Positions 11,724-23,564 are shown, counted from the stretch's first letter. The stretch is DNA of 64,000 bases from Hofstenia miamia (GCA_004352715.1 SCFE01000025.1:1469554-1533553); one strand, 5' to 3'. Numbers and translations: made by a program. Notes: generated from the letters alone by a model not told the origin.

Positions 11724-14596
11724 TACGTTTTCTATGGGTGGCCATTGTTAAACTTGAATATTATAATTGACAAAAAATTTTTTTGTCGATTTTGAGGTAT
11801 GAGGGGTTGCTCCATCTTATTCTAAGATCCATGAATCGGGATTAAGCAGATTGCGTATGATACAAATTCGTCGAGTATTTGGCAATATTCCGAACTATTA
11901 ATTGTCCCAGTGCTATCTAGTAACTTTAAATAAAATAAATTTTAAAAAGTGGCCACTTTTTTTTTACTTGAGCTAAATTTGCTTATACTTAAATGGCTTA
12001 AGCATATTTTCTTTTTGTTCATTTGTACTTTTATTCTATCTTTTTAGTATTTATGTTAGTGTTAAAAATAATATTATTACTATATATAAATATTATATAC
12101 ATACATTATATATGAAAAAGATCATTAACTCCTCTCATCTTTATAGCTTTACAAGTATTCAATTTGCTTCAAAAAAGCACGAAGTAAGCAGCATTTCAAG
12201 TGTTCACTCAAAAAACTAGAGGACTTTACAAGTAATGAAATTTTGCATCTCAGCATAAAATCTTTAGACATTTATTTTTGCTGGCATAAGTCTATTTCTG
12301 TATTTTGAAAACACGTCAAGAAATGGATTTTGATGTGTAGAAAAGTTATTCTTTAATATTAATCAGAATCAAACTTTTTCATTAAGAATACACAGTTTTA
12401 AAATTGGTAATTCTTTTGATTTTATCACTTAAAGCGACTCGAGCATCAAATATTGTTCTGTGACCACGTGTTCTCTTGGGATCATTTTTGTCTATGTTAT
12501 TGCAAATATTCAAATCGTGATTACAGTAGTTTTTGGTTTGCTTAAATATAATTATTTTTCTTTTAGAAATATATTTGACATATTTATATGTAAAGGTTTG
12601 CAATTGGTCAGTTTTAGATATTACTCATTCAAACACTCTTATAAAAACCTACAAATTCTAACTAACAATGCTAATAATGTGTCAATAATTCGTTTAGCAA
12701 ACGTACGCATCCACACGTACCCAGAGATGAACATGGGCCAAATTTTTCTGGTCAGGCCCATCCTGTCAACTACTACTTAAAGCACATTTTCAGTCCAAAA
12801 TGAAATTTGTTGAGCCCGTTTTTTGCTGATTTTTGTTTATTAATAAGTATTTTCTCGATTGCTATTTATTAGTGCTAAGAACACAACGGGTCATTTAATT
12901 AACAGTTTATTATTTTCTCATTTAATGGATGGCATATGCAATCCTGTTAGAAGTTAATTTTTTTTATCTAACCAATGCTACCTTATTAATAGGACTTTAC
13001 AAAATTGTTAAAATACTTTTTTCGGCCTCTAAGCCCGTGTTGCCCCGTGTTTATTTTGCTCGTACTTCAAATTTAGGTGATCATAATTGACTCCATGTTA
13101 AGTCTAATTTCAGCTCATTAGATCCAAGGTTTATGGAATTCTTTGATTTTTCCTAGTATTCCACAATCAAAAGTATTAACAACATTAAACTTTGGTAAGG
13201 TCTGTAAAATTAACTTTCGATTCAACTCTTAATTTTTTCGCTAATTGAATTTTCTTCTTCTTCTATAACCAAAGCTTTAAAGATTTAGAAAGCTATTCTG
13301 CTAGATTTCTACGAAATATTTCGATATCCAAAGTTTTGAATTCGACTAGATATAGATCTTTGTTTTCTTAACTAGTACTAAACATGCTACTCAGGATATA
13401 GGTGAAAATGACATAAATATAGCAATGAATTCGCGTAATTGATTTTAGAAATTAATATTATTTACATCTTATTCCTGAATTTTAAATTTAATTTTTTGAA
13501 AAACTAGTTTTTAGTAAGAAAATAAAGCACACACATGCTTTATAATAATTTTGATTTAGAGAAATTTGAGTATCAAAGCTTACTTGTTTGTAACAATGCT
13601 CTATTCATATTCTTATCTAGTATTTTTCAAAATGGTAACTTCACACTCATTTGAATACATCAAGTAAAATATAAGTTGAAGAAATTTTCTGAGTTATAAT
13701 TTATTAATTAATTTATAGTATAAAAATTTGCAAAAATTAATCTATTGGCATAGCACTTAATATTTCAATTTAAAAAATTGAGCTAATTTTCTTTGTAAAA
13801 AAATCTAAATGGGCCGAAAAGCTCAAGAACCGACACCAAAATATAAATTCCTATGAAGCTCACTTCATGATAGACTTAAAGAGCTGCATTTAGCGAGACT
13901 AGCACAGGCTTAATTAAATATAAAAGAAATTAAAATAGTATATTAGAATTTTTTGTTACAAATAGGTATGCCTATTGCAGATACCACATAAAAAGAAAAT
14001 TTACAGAAAATTATAGTAAACTTTGCCATCATTTATGTGAAAGTAAAAATCTTAATTCCTGGTGAAAATATAAAAGTGCTTGAATCTCAATTGGCCGATG
14101 CAGTCTTATATATATATATAGAAATCAATCTGGAGAATATTGACAAGTCTGTTTTATAACTTCATCGTAATGCGAATTTGCTTTTCTGTGTGAAGCAAAT
14201 CGAAAATGCCTTAGTAATTTTCACCAAAAAATGCCATTTTATGAGCTTATGTATTCAACCGAATTATTCTAGAGTTCAATTCAAAAGTTTAAAATGTGGC
14301 TATTTCTCTGGCTATTCACCGATGCTTTTCTATTCTTCAACTCAAAAGAAATTTGACAGCTGGAAGATTGAACTATTTATTTGCATTGTGTTTGATGGAA
14401 ATGTATAAAAGCTAAAATTCCCAAAATAGCTGTTACTACATTTCCAAAATTAAACAAAGAAGTGCTTTAAACTAGCTCACAAAATATACCTTTATCATCT
14501 ACAGGAAGAACACAGATTTTAACATACAACTAAAAACACTGTAGCCTCATACATGATACAAGTAAATGTACATAAGATATTGCACATTGGGCCAAA
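11724..14596. other. Long AT-rich non-coding stretch
   Basis: No protein similarity recognised in any frame. The longest open frames (12460-12780 plus, 14178-14408 plus) have AT-driven composition and no motif. Confidence 0.4.

Positions 14597-14632
<36 letters not shown>
14597..14632. repeat. Compound (AC)n(AT)n microsatellite
   Basis: About six AC units followed by about twelve AT units. Confidence 0.9.
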
Positions 14633-15146
14633 GTCTAAACTATCAAAAAATCGGAGAAGCAGTATACATTAAGGAAGCTAAGAAGAGAAAGATCAACTAG
14701 TAAATAACCAACAATGCATGTCAACATTAAATTTGTCTTAAAGGTGCATGCAATATTAATTTATAAAGTGTAGTTATTATAAATTTATTACCGCATTATT
14801 GTTATACTGAAGATGATTTAAGATCGAAACAAGTCTATTCTAATGTCAAGCAAACAAGTAGAAATTTAAAATCCAATTACCATATACTTTAAATAAAAAA
14901 CATTTCTGTTTTTTAAGGTGTTTAAACATGTTTTTTCCTCCGTGTTAAAAACACTTGTTTAAAACAATGCAATCTTGGCATGGAGGCCACACGCATAAGG
15001 TATTAAAAAACATAACTGAACAGAAAATATATTTTTGAAAAAAATGAAATATTTCAATTCGTTTTTTTCACGTCAAATGATCACCAATCAATTCTATTAG
15101 TGTACTTCTTCATCATGCCAATTTTGTAGTACTTTTTTTGCATTAC
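14633..15146. other. Unassigned sequence downstream of the 162-residue ORF
   Basis: No coding signal. No canonical AATAAA was found on the minus strand just after the stop at 15147. Confidence 0.4.
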
Positions 15147-15635
15147 TCATTGATATTTCCTACGTTTATTCCTTTCTTTGCGTTCACTTTCCATCTCTTG
15201 CTTCTTTAATTCTGAAAGGATCTCTGCATAACTAAGTCTCTGAACACTGCTGGAATTTGTTCCTGGTTGCTTACTTGCTTCCAAAATACTTTTGGAATGC
15301 TCAATGAAATATGCAGGAGATCCGACATATTGACTTCGGATAGATTTCAACGAAGGAATGCCTTTGGGATGCTTTCTTGGATGAGAAAATGTTTTGCGAA
15401 AAATCGGTGTGTCTGGTAAGTCATCTTCGCATGCATTTACAAAAGAGTACGTAAACCACTTGTCACGCTCTTTTTGTGATCTTAGTTTCGATTTACGAAT
15501 GTCTATTGATTCCAAAGCCTTACTCATTCTTCTAAATCTTTTGTTCTCTTCAACATTGTTGATGGATACATTTTCCCCTACATATTCATCGTTCAAACGC
15601 TTTTCATTACGAATCAAATTCTTTCTTGATTTCAT
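15147..15635 (-). CDS. Basic 162-residue protein of unknown function
   Basis: A single uninterrupted frame with ATG start and TGA stop, clearly more balanced in codon use than the surrounding AT-rich DNA. The protein is strongly basic and hydrophilic: the N-terminal half is rich in Lys, Arg and Asn; the middle has FRKTFSHPRKHPKGIPSLKS; the C-terminus (about residues 134-162) is a charged, probably helical stretch that ends in ERNKRRKYQ, resembling a nuclear-localisation signal. No signal peptide or membrane segment is seen. I do not recognise the family. Composition suggests a nuclear or nucleolar protein, but that is inference. It lies 290 bases from an inserted mariner-like element and is transcribed away from it. 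It may be a complete single-exon gene or a last exon read from an internal Met. Confidence 0.55.
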   Translation of the reverse strand: MKSRKNLIRNEKRLNDEYVGENVSINNVEENKRFRRMSKALESIDIRKSKLRSQKERDKWFTYSFVNACEDDLPDTPIFRKTFSHPRKHPKGIPSLKSIRSQYVGSPAYFIEHSKSILEASKQPGTNSSSVQRLSYAEILSELKKQEMESERKERNKRRKYQ

Positions 15636-15923
15636 TTCAACTCCATAACATTCTTACATTGCTTAGTTTACCGAATTTAAAACGGATGCAATTTTTTTCC
15701 TCCAATCTTATTTGCTAAATATGAACTATGCATTACAAAAAGAATGATCGAGTTATTTATGTTAAAACATTACATGAAATATCTCGTGTAATGATGAATG
15801 TGGATGATGTGTAGTACTTCGAAAGTTGTTTATAACTAATTTTTTTATAGAAGAATTTCCACTGAATCTCTCAACGTATTTAGAATATGATTTTTTAAGT
15901 GTACTTGATCTACCTTAATTAAA

Positions 15924-15925
15924 TA
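15924..15925. repeat. TA target-site duplication, left
   Basis: TA dinucleotide directly outside the left inverted repeat, matched by TA at 17254-17255, as expected for Tc1/mariner insertion. Confidence 0.8.
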
Positions 15926-15954
15926 CCGTGTTACCCAAAAGTCACGCACAATTT
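15926..15954 (+). repeat. Left terminal inverted repeat of the mariner-like element
   Basis: Contains GTGTTACCCAAAAGTCACGC, whose reverse complement is found in the right repeat. Confidence 0.92.
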
Positions 15955-16038
15955 AATATTTACATAATTTGAGCCAATAAAACTTATCAGCCAATCAAAT
16001 TCGTACACATTCTACTATATATCTTCGAATTACATACT

Positions 16039-17136
16039 GTGCAGTTTATTTTTTTCTGTGGCAGATATTTCATCATGGATTTGCAAATGCGCATTGAGTT
16101 AGTTGAGCTATACTTTGCAAATGGACAATTATCAACTGCCACTTTGCGATGTTATAAGACTCGACACAAATTGCATGATGATCCTTGCAGTGTCAGCACT
16201 ATAACAAGATTAGTGACTCGCTTCAAAGAAACTGGGTCAGTGATGGACAAACCCAAATCAGGCAGACCAAGTTTGGAAGAGGTTCGCGAGCCAATTGTGA
16301 AGGCAGAGTTGGAACGGCAGCAATCTGCACATGCTCTCAGTGTTGCATCATCATCCACCGTTGCAAGTGTCACAGGAATTCCACAAAGCAGTGTACAACG
16401 TATTCTTAGACATCGGCTTGGTCTCTATCCATACAAGCTACAGGTAAACCAGAAGCTATCTGCTAGAGATCAAGAGCAAAGAGTTGACTTCGCACGATTC
16501 ATACTGTCAAACAACGTCAACTTGGAGGATATTATGTGGACAGATGAGTCATACTTCTCATTGGCAGGTCATGTTACTCGATATAATTCAATCATCTGGG
16601 GATCACAAAAACCAAAGCAAACTTGTGAAAAAGATATGCATGCGCCCAAAGTTTGTGTTTGGTTTGGGTACAATGCTCGTCATCGTTTAAAACCATTCTT
16701 TTTTCCTGCCACAGTTAATGGAGACAACTACACAGAGATGCTACGTTCTCATGTAATTCCTCAGCTTAGACGGAAACGTCTTTTGAATCACACAATCTGG
16801 CAGCAAGATGGTGCACCACCACACTTTTCGCTTGCTGCTCGTAATTTTCTATCCTCTATCTTCCCTGATGACAAGATCATTGCTAGAGGATTTCAACAAA
16901 GTTGGCCTGCTCACTCGCCCGATCTATCTCCTCTTGATTACTATTTTTGGAGTGTAGTCAAGGATAGAGTATATTTTAATTTCAATCCCAGAAATCTTCA
17001 AGAGCTACAGCAAAAAATAATTGATGTTATTGCTGATGTGGATCAAGACGAGTTGAAGCGTTCTATCCTCCATTTGCCCACAAGACTTCAGTATGTCCTA
17101 GACAATAATGGAGACACATTTGAACATTTTTTATGA
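16039..17136 (+). CDS. Mariner-like transposase (D,D,D type, long last spacing)
   Basis: Cut-and-paste transposase of 365 residues; translation may start at the ATG of residue 13 (16075), where the conserved helix-turn-helix region begins. Residues 14-70 form a first DNA-binding domain of the DUF4817-like type seen in arthropod mariner relatives (MRIELVELYFANGQ, then RFKETGSVMDKPKSGRP with the GRP linker). A second helix-turn-helix follows at about 98-125. Catalytic motifs are intact: D169 in WTDESYF, D257 in WQQDGAPPHF and D300 in SPDLSPLDYYFW. D257 and D300 are separated by 42 residues, against 34 in classic mariner and 41 in the DD41D group this protein resembles most. The C-terminal region KDRVYF is also typical of that group. 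No stop or frameshift, so it could encode active enzyme. Confidence 0.93.
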   Translation: MQFIFFCGRYFIMDLQMRIELVELYFANGQLSTATLRCYKTRHKLHDDPCSVSTITRLVTRFKETGSVMDKPKSGRPSLEEVREPIVKAELERQQSAHALSVASSSTVASVTGIPQSSVQRILRHRLGLYPYKLQVNQKLSARDQEQRVDFARFILSNNVNLEDIMWTDESYFSLAGHVTRYNSIIWGSQKPKQTCEKDMHAPKVCVWFGYNARHRLKPFFFPATVNGDNYTEMLRSHVIPQLRRKRLLNHTIWQQDGAPPHFSLAARNFLSSIFPDDKIIARGFQQSWPAHSPDLSPLDYYFWSVVKDRVYFNFNPRNLQELQQKIIDVIADVDQDELKRSILHLPTRLQYVLDNNGDTFEHFL

Positions 17137-17224
17137 TGTTTATACAAACCCGCTTCATTTTGCTTATTTTGTGTTTATTTGTTGGTCACAAATATATGTT
17201 CATTATATTCAAAAAATTCAATTC

Positions 17225-17253
17225 AAATTGTGCGTGACTTTTGGGTAACACTG
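17225..17253 (-). repeat. Right terminal inverted repeat of the mariner-like element
   Basis: Inverted partner of 15926-15954 with one mismatch; followed by TA (17254-17255). Confidence 0.92.
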
Positions 17254-17255
17254 TA

Positions 17256-18248
17256 TTTCTCATATTCATTCGAACCAGCTAGTCTCTTTGCACCCCTCGT
17301 GATAATCTTTTCATAATGTTTCTCCTAGCTAATACTTTGTATTGAAATATGTAACCTTTGTCAAAAACATTACTGTGGGGATTGTGAAGCAATTTTTATT
17401 CCTGTAGTATGGTGTGGGGCCTGTGATTTGGATTTGTAGAAATTTCTTGTAGTGTGGTGTGGTTTGAGGGCTTAATAAATGCTACCAAACGGCAAACCTG
17501 CAATCACTTAAATCTGTTCCAATAAACCCCATAATAAGTGTTCCAACTAACCCCATTTGGCGTTCACAAACAACTGTATCTTATTCAGGCAGTAAACCAA
17601 TCAATTTATCCTGTGGACATAGTGTCAACGACAACGCAGAATAAAGAACTTTACCAATCACAATGTTACATCATAATTTGCAACATCTTTGAATTTTACC
17701 TCGGATTTCAAAAAATAAATTTTAACACCCTTCCTCTATTTTAGTAAAAAAGGGAAGTCAATTTAGCGTAAGGGCTTTGGTTTTGCTAACCAATTTTTGT
17801 AAAATACTTGAGGTAAGCCTTACCAATGCTTCAACAAACTTCGTGGTCCAACAAACCCTGAAACCAATATTTCGTATTGAAATTATTTACAAAAAATATT
17901 ATTAAATATTTGTTAATAAATTTATGTAATAAATATTTAATGATATATGCTTGCTTCGTGAGGAAAATACACTTTCAAAAACTTGTCGAAATTTGCCAGA
18001 AGACAAAATGCTGTCATAGTTAATTTTGAGGCAAAGGTGTGTTTACTTCTACATGTACAACATTGTTAGGAATAAATTCAGATTTTATAAATATTGTAGT
18101 GATAACAATATTTTCTTCTTTAATGAGCATTTTATCAGAGTATTGCGAGCTTTGTCTAATATTAAACTGTCAAAGTTGGTAATTTAGTGGATTAATAAAT
18201 TATGTCCTGATCACTCAAATTTATATCTGCTGCGAAACAACCGTGCAA
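17256..18248. other. Unassigned AT-rich sequence
   Basis: No coding signal. Around 17404-17468 a GTAGTRTGGTGTGG motif occurs twice, about 50 bases apart; meaning unknown. Confidence 0.4.
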
Positions 18249-18322
18249 AGTTAATTCTACGAAATTCAATGTTCTGTGATTATGTAGTTAATTCTACGAA
18301 ATTCAATGTTCTGTGATTATGT
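18249..18322. repeat. Tandem duplication of a 37-bp unit
   Basis: Two perfect head-to-tail copies (18249-18285, 18286-18322) beginning AGTTAATTCTACGAAATTCA. Confidence 0.92.
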
Positions 18323-18769
18323 TATCACTGCTACTGCTATAAAATATATTGATAATATTATAAAATATAAATAAATAGGAAGCGTAGCATTGCGTTCGTT
18401 AAATTTATTCATTCTGTAAAAGCAGTGCCTTGACTAAATTTTATGCCAGCTTTCTTACCAGGGAAGTGCCTCAAAATTAAGGTTTCTTCTGCTAAATTCT
18501 GAAACAAATTATGTTTCGTAAATAAAATCTACTTGATTTTCGGGCCTTAATTCAATTAGGGAAAACCTTAACACAATCTGTTGCATCCTTTCTCAGACCA
18601 CACTTACAATTTGAGGGATCACCGAACTTGACGTCTTCCAATTTTTTTTCACACGTTTACAACGATACTTCATATTTTCCCAAATAGAGAAGAATTATCC
18701 GGTAAACTACGTTTAGTTTATTTTGTTAATTTTTATAATTTTGATTTTACATTTTGCTATAACTGGTTG
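18323..18769. other. Unassigned AT-rich sequence
   Basis: Nothing recognised. Confidence 0.4.
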
Positions 18770-18777
18770 CCACAGTT
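18770..18777. repeat. 8-bp target-site duplication, left
   Basis: CCACAGTT, repeated perfectly at 19040-19047 outside the other end of the MITE. Confidence 0.9.
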
Positions 18778-19039
18778 CAGTGGCGCGTTTAGGGGGGGGC
18801 AGGGGAGACGACCGGTCCTCTTTTGGGGTCAGCTGCGAACACTTAAGAAATTTTTTTTTCTTCCCCTCATAATTAAAATCTGTATACTTTAATTCAAGAT
18901 GCTAGCAATCGATTTGCTACTAAAACAGATGGTTACATTTTGTGTAAGCTTACTTTTGTTTAAAAAAATTTTTTTTTGCAATTTTTTTATTGAAAATGGG
19001 TGTCAGCCCCCCGTTTTTAAAATCCTAAACGCGCCACTG
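18778..19039. mobile_element. hAT-type MITE, 262 bp
   Basis: Perfect 16-bp terminal inverted repeats CAGTGGCGCGTTTAGG (18778-18793 and inverted at 19024-19039) and a perfect 8-bp duplication CCACAGTT directly outside both ends. The CAG start and 8-bp duplication are the signature of the hAT superfamily. The interior is non-coding, with a G-rich run after the left end and a C-rich run before the right end that extend the pairing. It must have been moved by a transposase encoded elsewhere. Identical ends and duplication imply recent insertion. Confidence 0.92.
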
Positions 19040-19047
19040 CCACAGTT

Positions 19048-20745
19048 TAACCTTAGGATTGTAAATAAGATTCTAATCTAATGAAAAAAAATTAATGTTA
19101 TCATTGATAAGCCCATGAAAACAACAATAATATATTTTTTCTAATGTCAGTTCCTGCTTACATTGTTCTCAGAAAGCGAATATGTAATACTGTATGGTAG
19201 CATATTTTCTAGAATATAATTGAAGAAACCGGATTTATGTTATTCCCAGGCCTATTCTATTTTAAAATCAAGTCTTAATTTATCATCTCTTGGAATAAAA
19301 TAGAGTTTTATTATTAAAAGTTCCCCATGGGAATTCCAGTCATTGTTAGTCTCATCAATAAATATAAAAATAATAATATAAGAGACATGTAAAATTTTCC
19401 AAAAAGCTTTGTCCAAAGCTCTATGTTCATGCTTCTACGTAAAACATTTGGTTTTATACCAAGGAAGTACTCAATTATGTTCGAAGAAATTAAGAGTTAG
19501 GTACTATATTCAAGTTACACGAAATTCAGTTCATGACAAGAGCTGACGATATTATGCAAATATCTAAAACGTGAATTTTTGCTCGTGACTTTGTGAATTG
19601 TAAAAAACAATAAGAACAAGCTCACATTTTTGGAAAAGAAGCTTTGCTAAAAATGATTTTCCTATAATGAATTATCTACATTTTACTAAATTAATATACA
19701 AGTCATGACATGGTAACCCTAAAAAGGGTTTATGTTCATGGGTAGATTTTTACGAATTGTTAAAAGCAATACAGTATGTGGTATTGATGGCTGTTTACAT
19801 GACCTATGATGTAACTTATTATCATATCGTACTTTCTAAAGTAATACAAAAATATTAGCTAATCATTTCTTAGATGTCTTTTTACATAATTAAAACTCTT
19901 ATTTATAATACAATTCTAAAACATGGGAATTCATTGTTTTATTGTACAAAACTGAATGGAAAACCTTAGGCGTCATTTAATGGCAAATATCACAAATTTT
20001 CGAAATTTACGTCAATATTTGTTTTTTAAAAAATTTAATTTAAAATAAACTAAAATTGTCATTTTTTCTTATAATCAAATATAATTCAATTCATAAAGCG
20101 ACATCTTCCAATTACGTGCTGAGTGAATAACAACTGACTGTAAATGATCCGTCATCTCCGACGATCTACAATTAGATAAACCAGATCAGGTCATCTTTGC
20201 TGGCTAGAATTAAACTAAGAATATTTGAGAGGTTGAAACTCACATGATTAGTAAGGGATTAATTGGCATCGACCTTAGGTCTATTTATATATAAATGTCT
20301 TTTGATTTTTTTCTAATCTTAACTCATATGTAATGGCATCTTTTCTAAAATTTGTAAGCATCGATTGAATTGTCACTAACTAAAATCATATAAAAATACA
20401 TTTCTAAGCTATCCTACCTTAGATATTAACCGGAAAAACCAATATTTTCAATGGCTAGGAACTATTTGGGCCAAATTTAGCTAGGCCAGGTTCCGTGAGT
20501 CATATAAACAAATGAAATCCTGAAGTGACAGACTGTTTTGTAATCTAATTCATGGGACAGGAGATTCACAAATCGCTAGCCAATGAATTCGAATTTCGAC
20601 ATCATACAAAGGCTCGTCATTGTGTTTAAGCCCAATTATTTATGTCTAAGCAAACATAAAAACATGAGTATAGACCATTTTATGCTCAATTATGAATGAG
20701 ATGACGAATATAGAGTACGCCATAATTAAGAGAGAGACGTTGTAG
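19048..20745. other. Unassigned AT-rich sequence
   Basis: About 1.7 kb without a recognisable coding or repeat signal. Confidence 0.4.
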
Positions 20746-20747
20746 TA

Positions 20748-21301
20748 TTAGGTCTAGTGGAAAATTCTGTCTGTTTTGGAATAAAGAAAAATACAAATTA
20801 TATATGGGGATACATTCGTGGTCAAATACACTATGAGCTTTAAAATCGAACGGAAGGTTCATTTTGTAGAAGTACTGGAAATGTCAGCAGCTGAATAATT
20901 TAAAAACAACATTTCAATAAAAGAGGCAGGAGTTGTTCAATATTGAAGATATCATACTGCATCATAAGAATGAAAGGCCACAGATGTTTTGACGATTCGT
21001 CAAGAAAATTGCAGAACTAGGCTGAGCCATCCACCACATTCCCCTGACCTAGCACCCTCCGATTATCACTTATTTTTGTCTTTACAAATGTTTTTTAGAC
21101 GAAAGAATTCAAAAATGAAGAAACTATCAAATTTATCGCATCAAAACCTGATATTTTGTCAAAAATTGTATATAAGATATACACTTGAAAGAAGTAATAA
21201 GAAGTAATGGTAATTATATTATTTAATGAAGTTTATTGACTTTAATAAAAATTTGAATTTTGTTTTATTAAAAGACGGTCAGAACTTTCCGTTAGACCTA
21301 A
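20748..21301 (+). mobile_element. Internally deleted mariner element
   Basis: Ends form imperfect inverted repeats of about 27 bp beginning TTAGGTCTA (left 20748, right ending 21301), sharing GGAAA and TTCTG blocks. TA precedes the left end; the right flank no longer has a perfect TA. At about 554 bp it is less than half of a full mariner, and the interior keeps only transposase fragments. Confidence 0.75.
20989..21207 (+). pseudogene. Mariner transposase C-terminal remnant
   Basis: The frame contains SPDLAPSDYHLFLSLQ, the classic mariner signature that carries the third catalytic Asp (the D of SDYHLF). The upstream catalytic motifs are missing, and the bases just before (20836-20990) give only broken N-terminal-like pieces, so this is the product of an internal deletion plus point mutations. 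After the motif the frame degenerates. It cannot encode a working enzyme. Confidence 0.85.
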
Positions 21302-21519
21302 ATCTAATATTAGTAAAAATAGAGGTTTTGTGTATTTAGTCTTTCTAGTCTTCTGAATATCATTGAAAGTCCTCTACCTACAACCATTAGTTATACATAT
21401 TTTCACAAGTAATGAGCCATTACAGACAGCAAATTTCTTAACAGCCGTATTTACAATTTCATTCTCTTTCGAAGTTTGTCTGTTTGGAATTGCTTTTACG
21501 CTATTGTCCTAAAACTAAT
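21302..21519. other. Unassigned spacer
   Basis: Nothing recognised. Confidence 0.4.
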
Positions 21520-21764
21520 CAGGGTGGGAAACCAGACATGGATCCGTTACCAGACTCGATCAAAGAAAGATTCTAGAATAATGCGCACAAAAATGTTCTA
21601 GCATAAAAGTATCAATAAAAACCATACAAAATCAATACAAAAAATTATAATCCATTAGTCTTTAAGAATTTCAACGATTCAAATGTTTGATTTCTTAAGT
21701 TTTTTCATAAATCTGTTAGTGTTTTTCTACCTTAACGATTGTAAATGACTCGTTGCCCACCCTG
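21520..21764. mobile_element. hAT-type MITE, about 245 bp, aged
   Basis: Left end reads CAGGGTGGGAAACCAGAC; the right end read inward is CAGGGTGGGCAACGAGTC, so the first nine bases match exactly and most of the next nine do too. The adjacent octamers AAACTAAT and GAACTGGT agree at five of eight positions, and all three differences are A/G transitions, as expected for a decayed 8-bp duplication. The interior is non-coding. Confidence 0.65.
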
Positions 21765-22372
21765 GAACTGGTTCTTGGGGTATATCAAAATTCCCCGCAC
21801 ATTGAACATCTATTCGATAAATATTTGCCGGACTACTCGAGAAACCCAAAGACAGTTTAAGACCTAATGTATAGGCTTTCAAATAACTGTTTATGTGGAA
21901 ACTGTTTAACGCTCAACTTAGTTCGTAATATTTATCATAACTCAGGTGTTTTCCGAAATTGGCTCGTTATCCTTAAGCACCCTTATGTATATTTATAGCA
22001 AAAGCAAATTCCCCACAGATTTGAACAATTTCTTTCCAAGCATATTAAGAAATAATTAAATCCGTGTACATGGACACATCTTTAGATGAATCAGCTACAA
22101 GTTATTCCTGTGTCCGAAGGGGTTAGAAGTATTAATTAATTTAAAAATTTTAAAGTACACTTTCAAATTCTACCAACGCCAAATGTTCAGTTAGTAAGGG
22201 CTGAAAACTCAATAGGAGCAACAACGAATGGCAGCTATTTTTAAGCCTAGTTTTATCAGGCTGACAAACGAGATGTTAATGTAGTAAGATAGAAGAAACA
22301 TTCCCCTTCACTGTTGTTTTCGGATTTTTAATATGTTTATTCGTGTGTAATGAATATTTAAAATTTTTCAGA

Positions 22373-22735
22373 CGAAACCACAACAGATCCGACTTGTCAA
22401 CAAGCCGAAATTTCTAAGCTCGGCTGGGCTCGTTTAAATTTTTAGTAAGTTCGCCACTTAAAATCTTTTAATCAGACTTGTTTCAGCTCAATATTTTTTT
22501 AAAAATATTACACTTTCAGAATTTTTTACATAGCCCTTTCTATTATTTAATAAACATTTCTAAAATAAGACTATAAGAAAGGCATATTGAATTAAAACAT
22601 AAATCAAATTAACAAGCAGTACTATAAATTCGCCGTGCTTAAAAAAGTCTCGTTGTATATCCAATACTCTGCTCAAGCTCGGTTAGGCTCTTTAGAAACT
22701 CGACTCGTTTACAAATCTGCTACAGATTAAGTTTG
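22373..22735. repeat. Possible old MITE with CTCGGCTNGGCTC motifs
   Basis: AAGCTCGGCTGGGCTCG near 22420 and AAGCTCGGTTAGGCTC near 22675 are direct near-copies, with further CTCG-rich pieces in AT-rich surroundings. No clean ends or duplication could be fixed. Confidence 0.25.
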
Positions 22736-23564
22736 CTTAAGGTTAAGGTTATCATTAAACATTACTTGTGAGTTTGCCCATCATCTTAACATTGTTCAAG
22801 GCTTCATAATTTATAGAAAACAAAACAGGAAGAGTATATTTGCGAAACATGCTTTATCGAGTTGAGTAAGGCAAAGGCGGAAAGTAGAGAACAAAATTTT
22901 GTGCTCTATTTGTTCATTAAGCTAATAACTGTTTCGCATATTTCTGATAATTTCTATTTCAAATGGTCTTTGGGGACAATAATGTCTTAATAAAGAAATC
23001 GCGGGACACTTTGAAACGAGGAGAAAGTATTTGCTGACCTATTACTGGAAATTAAATATTTTATATCCAATTTTACTTCGCAGGACAAAGACTACAACCA
23101 TAGATTTAATGAATAATAAATCGAACAAGATGTTTCTCACGCTAAATGCATATTGATTATGCGTCAACACGTAACAAAGTATATTATATATTGATATTCC
23201 ACATCACAACGCTTTGAAAGTGGCACGCGTTTGAAGCTAATTGAATTTTAATTTGAGCTTTTAATTCCTAAAATAGCTGTCTGCATTAAAACTCCGTTTC
23301 TTACAACTATCAAATTGCTATACATTCCCAAGTTCAAATCTATCAAGGAAATGAATAAACAGTAGTGTTTAAATAATGCAATACCATCAAATAAAACGGA
23401 TGTTTTGGTGATGGGAGAGTGGCAGGATATCAACACGAATAAAGAAATTCAATCTACTATATACCTCTCAAGATATTATCTTTTTATTCACCGTATGTGG
23501 AAATATTTCCATCAATTTCACATTCTCAACATAGTGAAGAACGATAATCAATATATAATGTATC
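22736..23564. other. Unassigned AT-rich sequence
   Basis: Nothing recognised. Confidence 0.4.

Larger units (their letters stand above)
15926..17253 (+). mobile_element. Structurally complete mariner-like transposon (1328 bp)
   Basis: Terminal inverted repeats of 29 bp (15926-15954 and 17225-17253) match at 28 of 29 positions; the single difference is at the second base (C versus A). TA lies on both outer sides. One transposase frame fills the interior. Total length, TIR length and TA duplication are those of the Tc1/mariner superfamily. Near-identical ends and an undamaged ORF indicate a young, possibly active copy. Confidence 0.93.

Noticed and set aside
16152-16690. Additional ORFs inside the mariner-like element
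   Set aside because: Other-frame shadows of the intact transposase.
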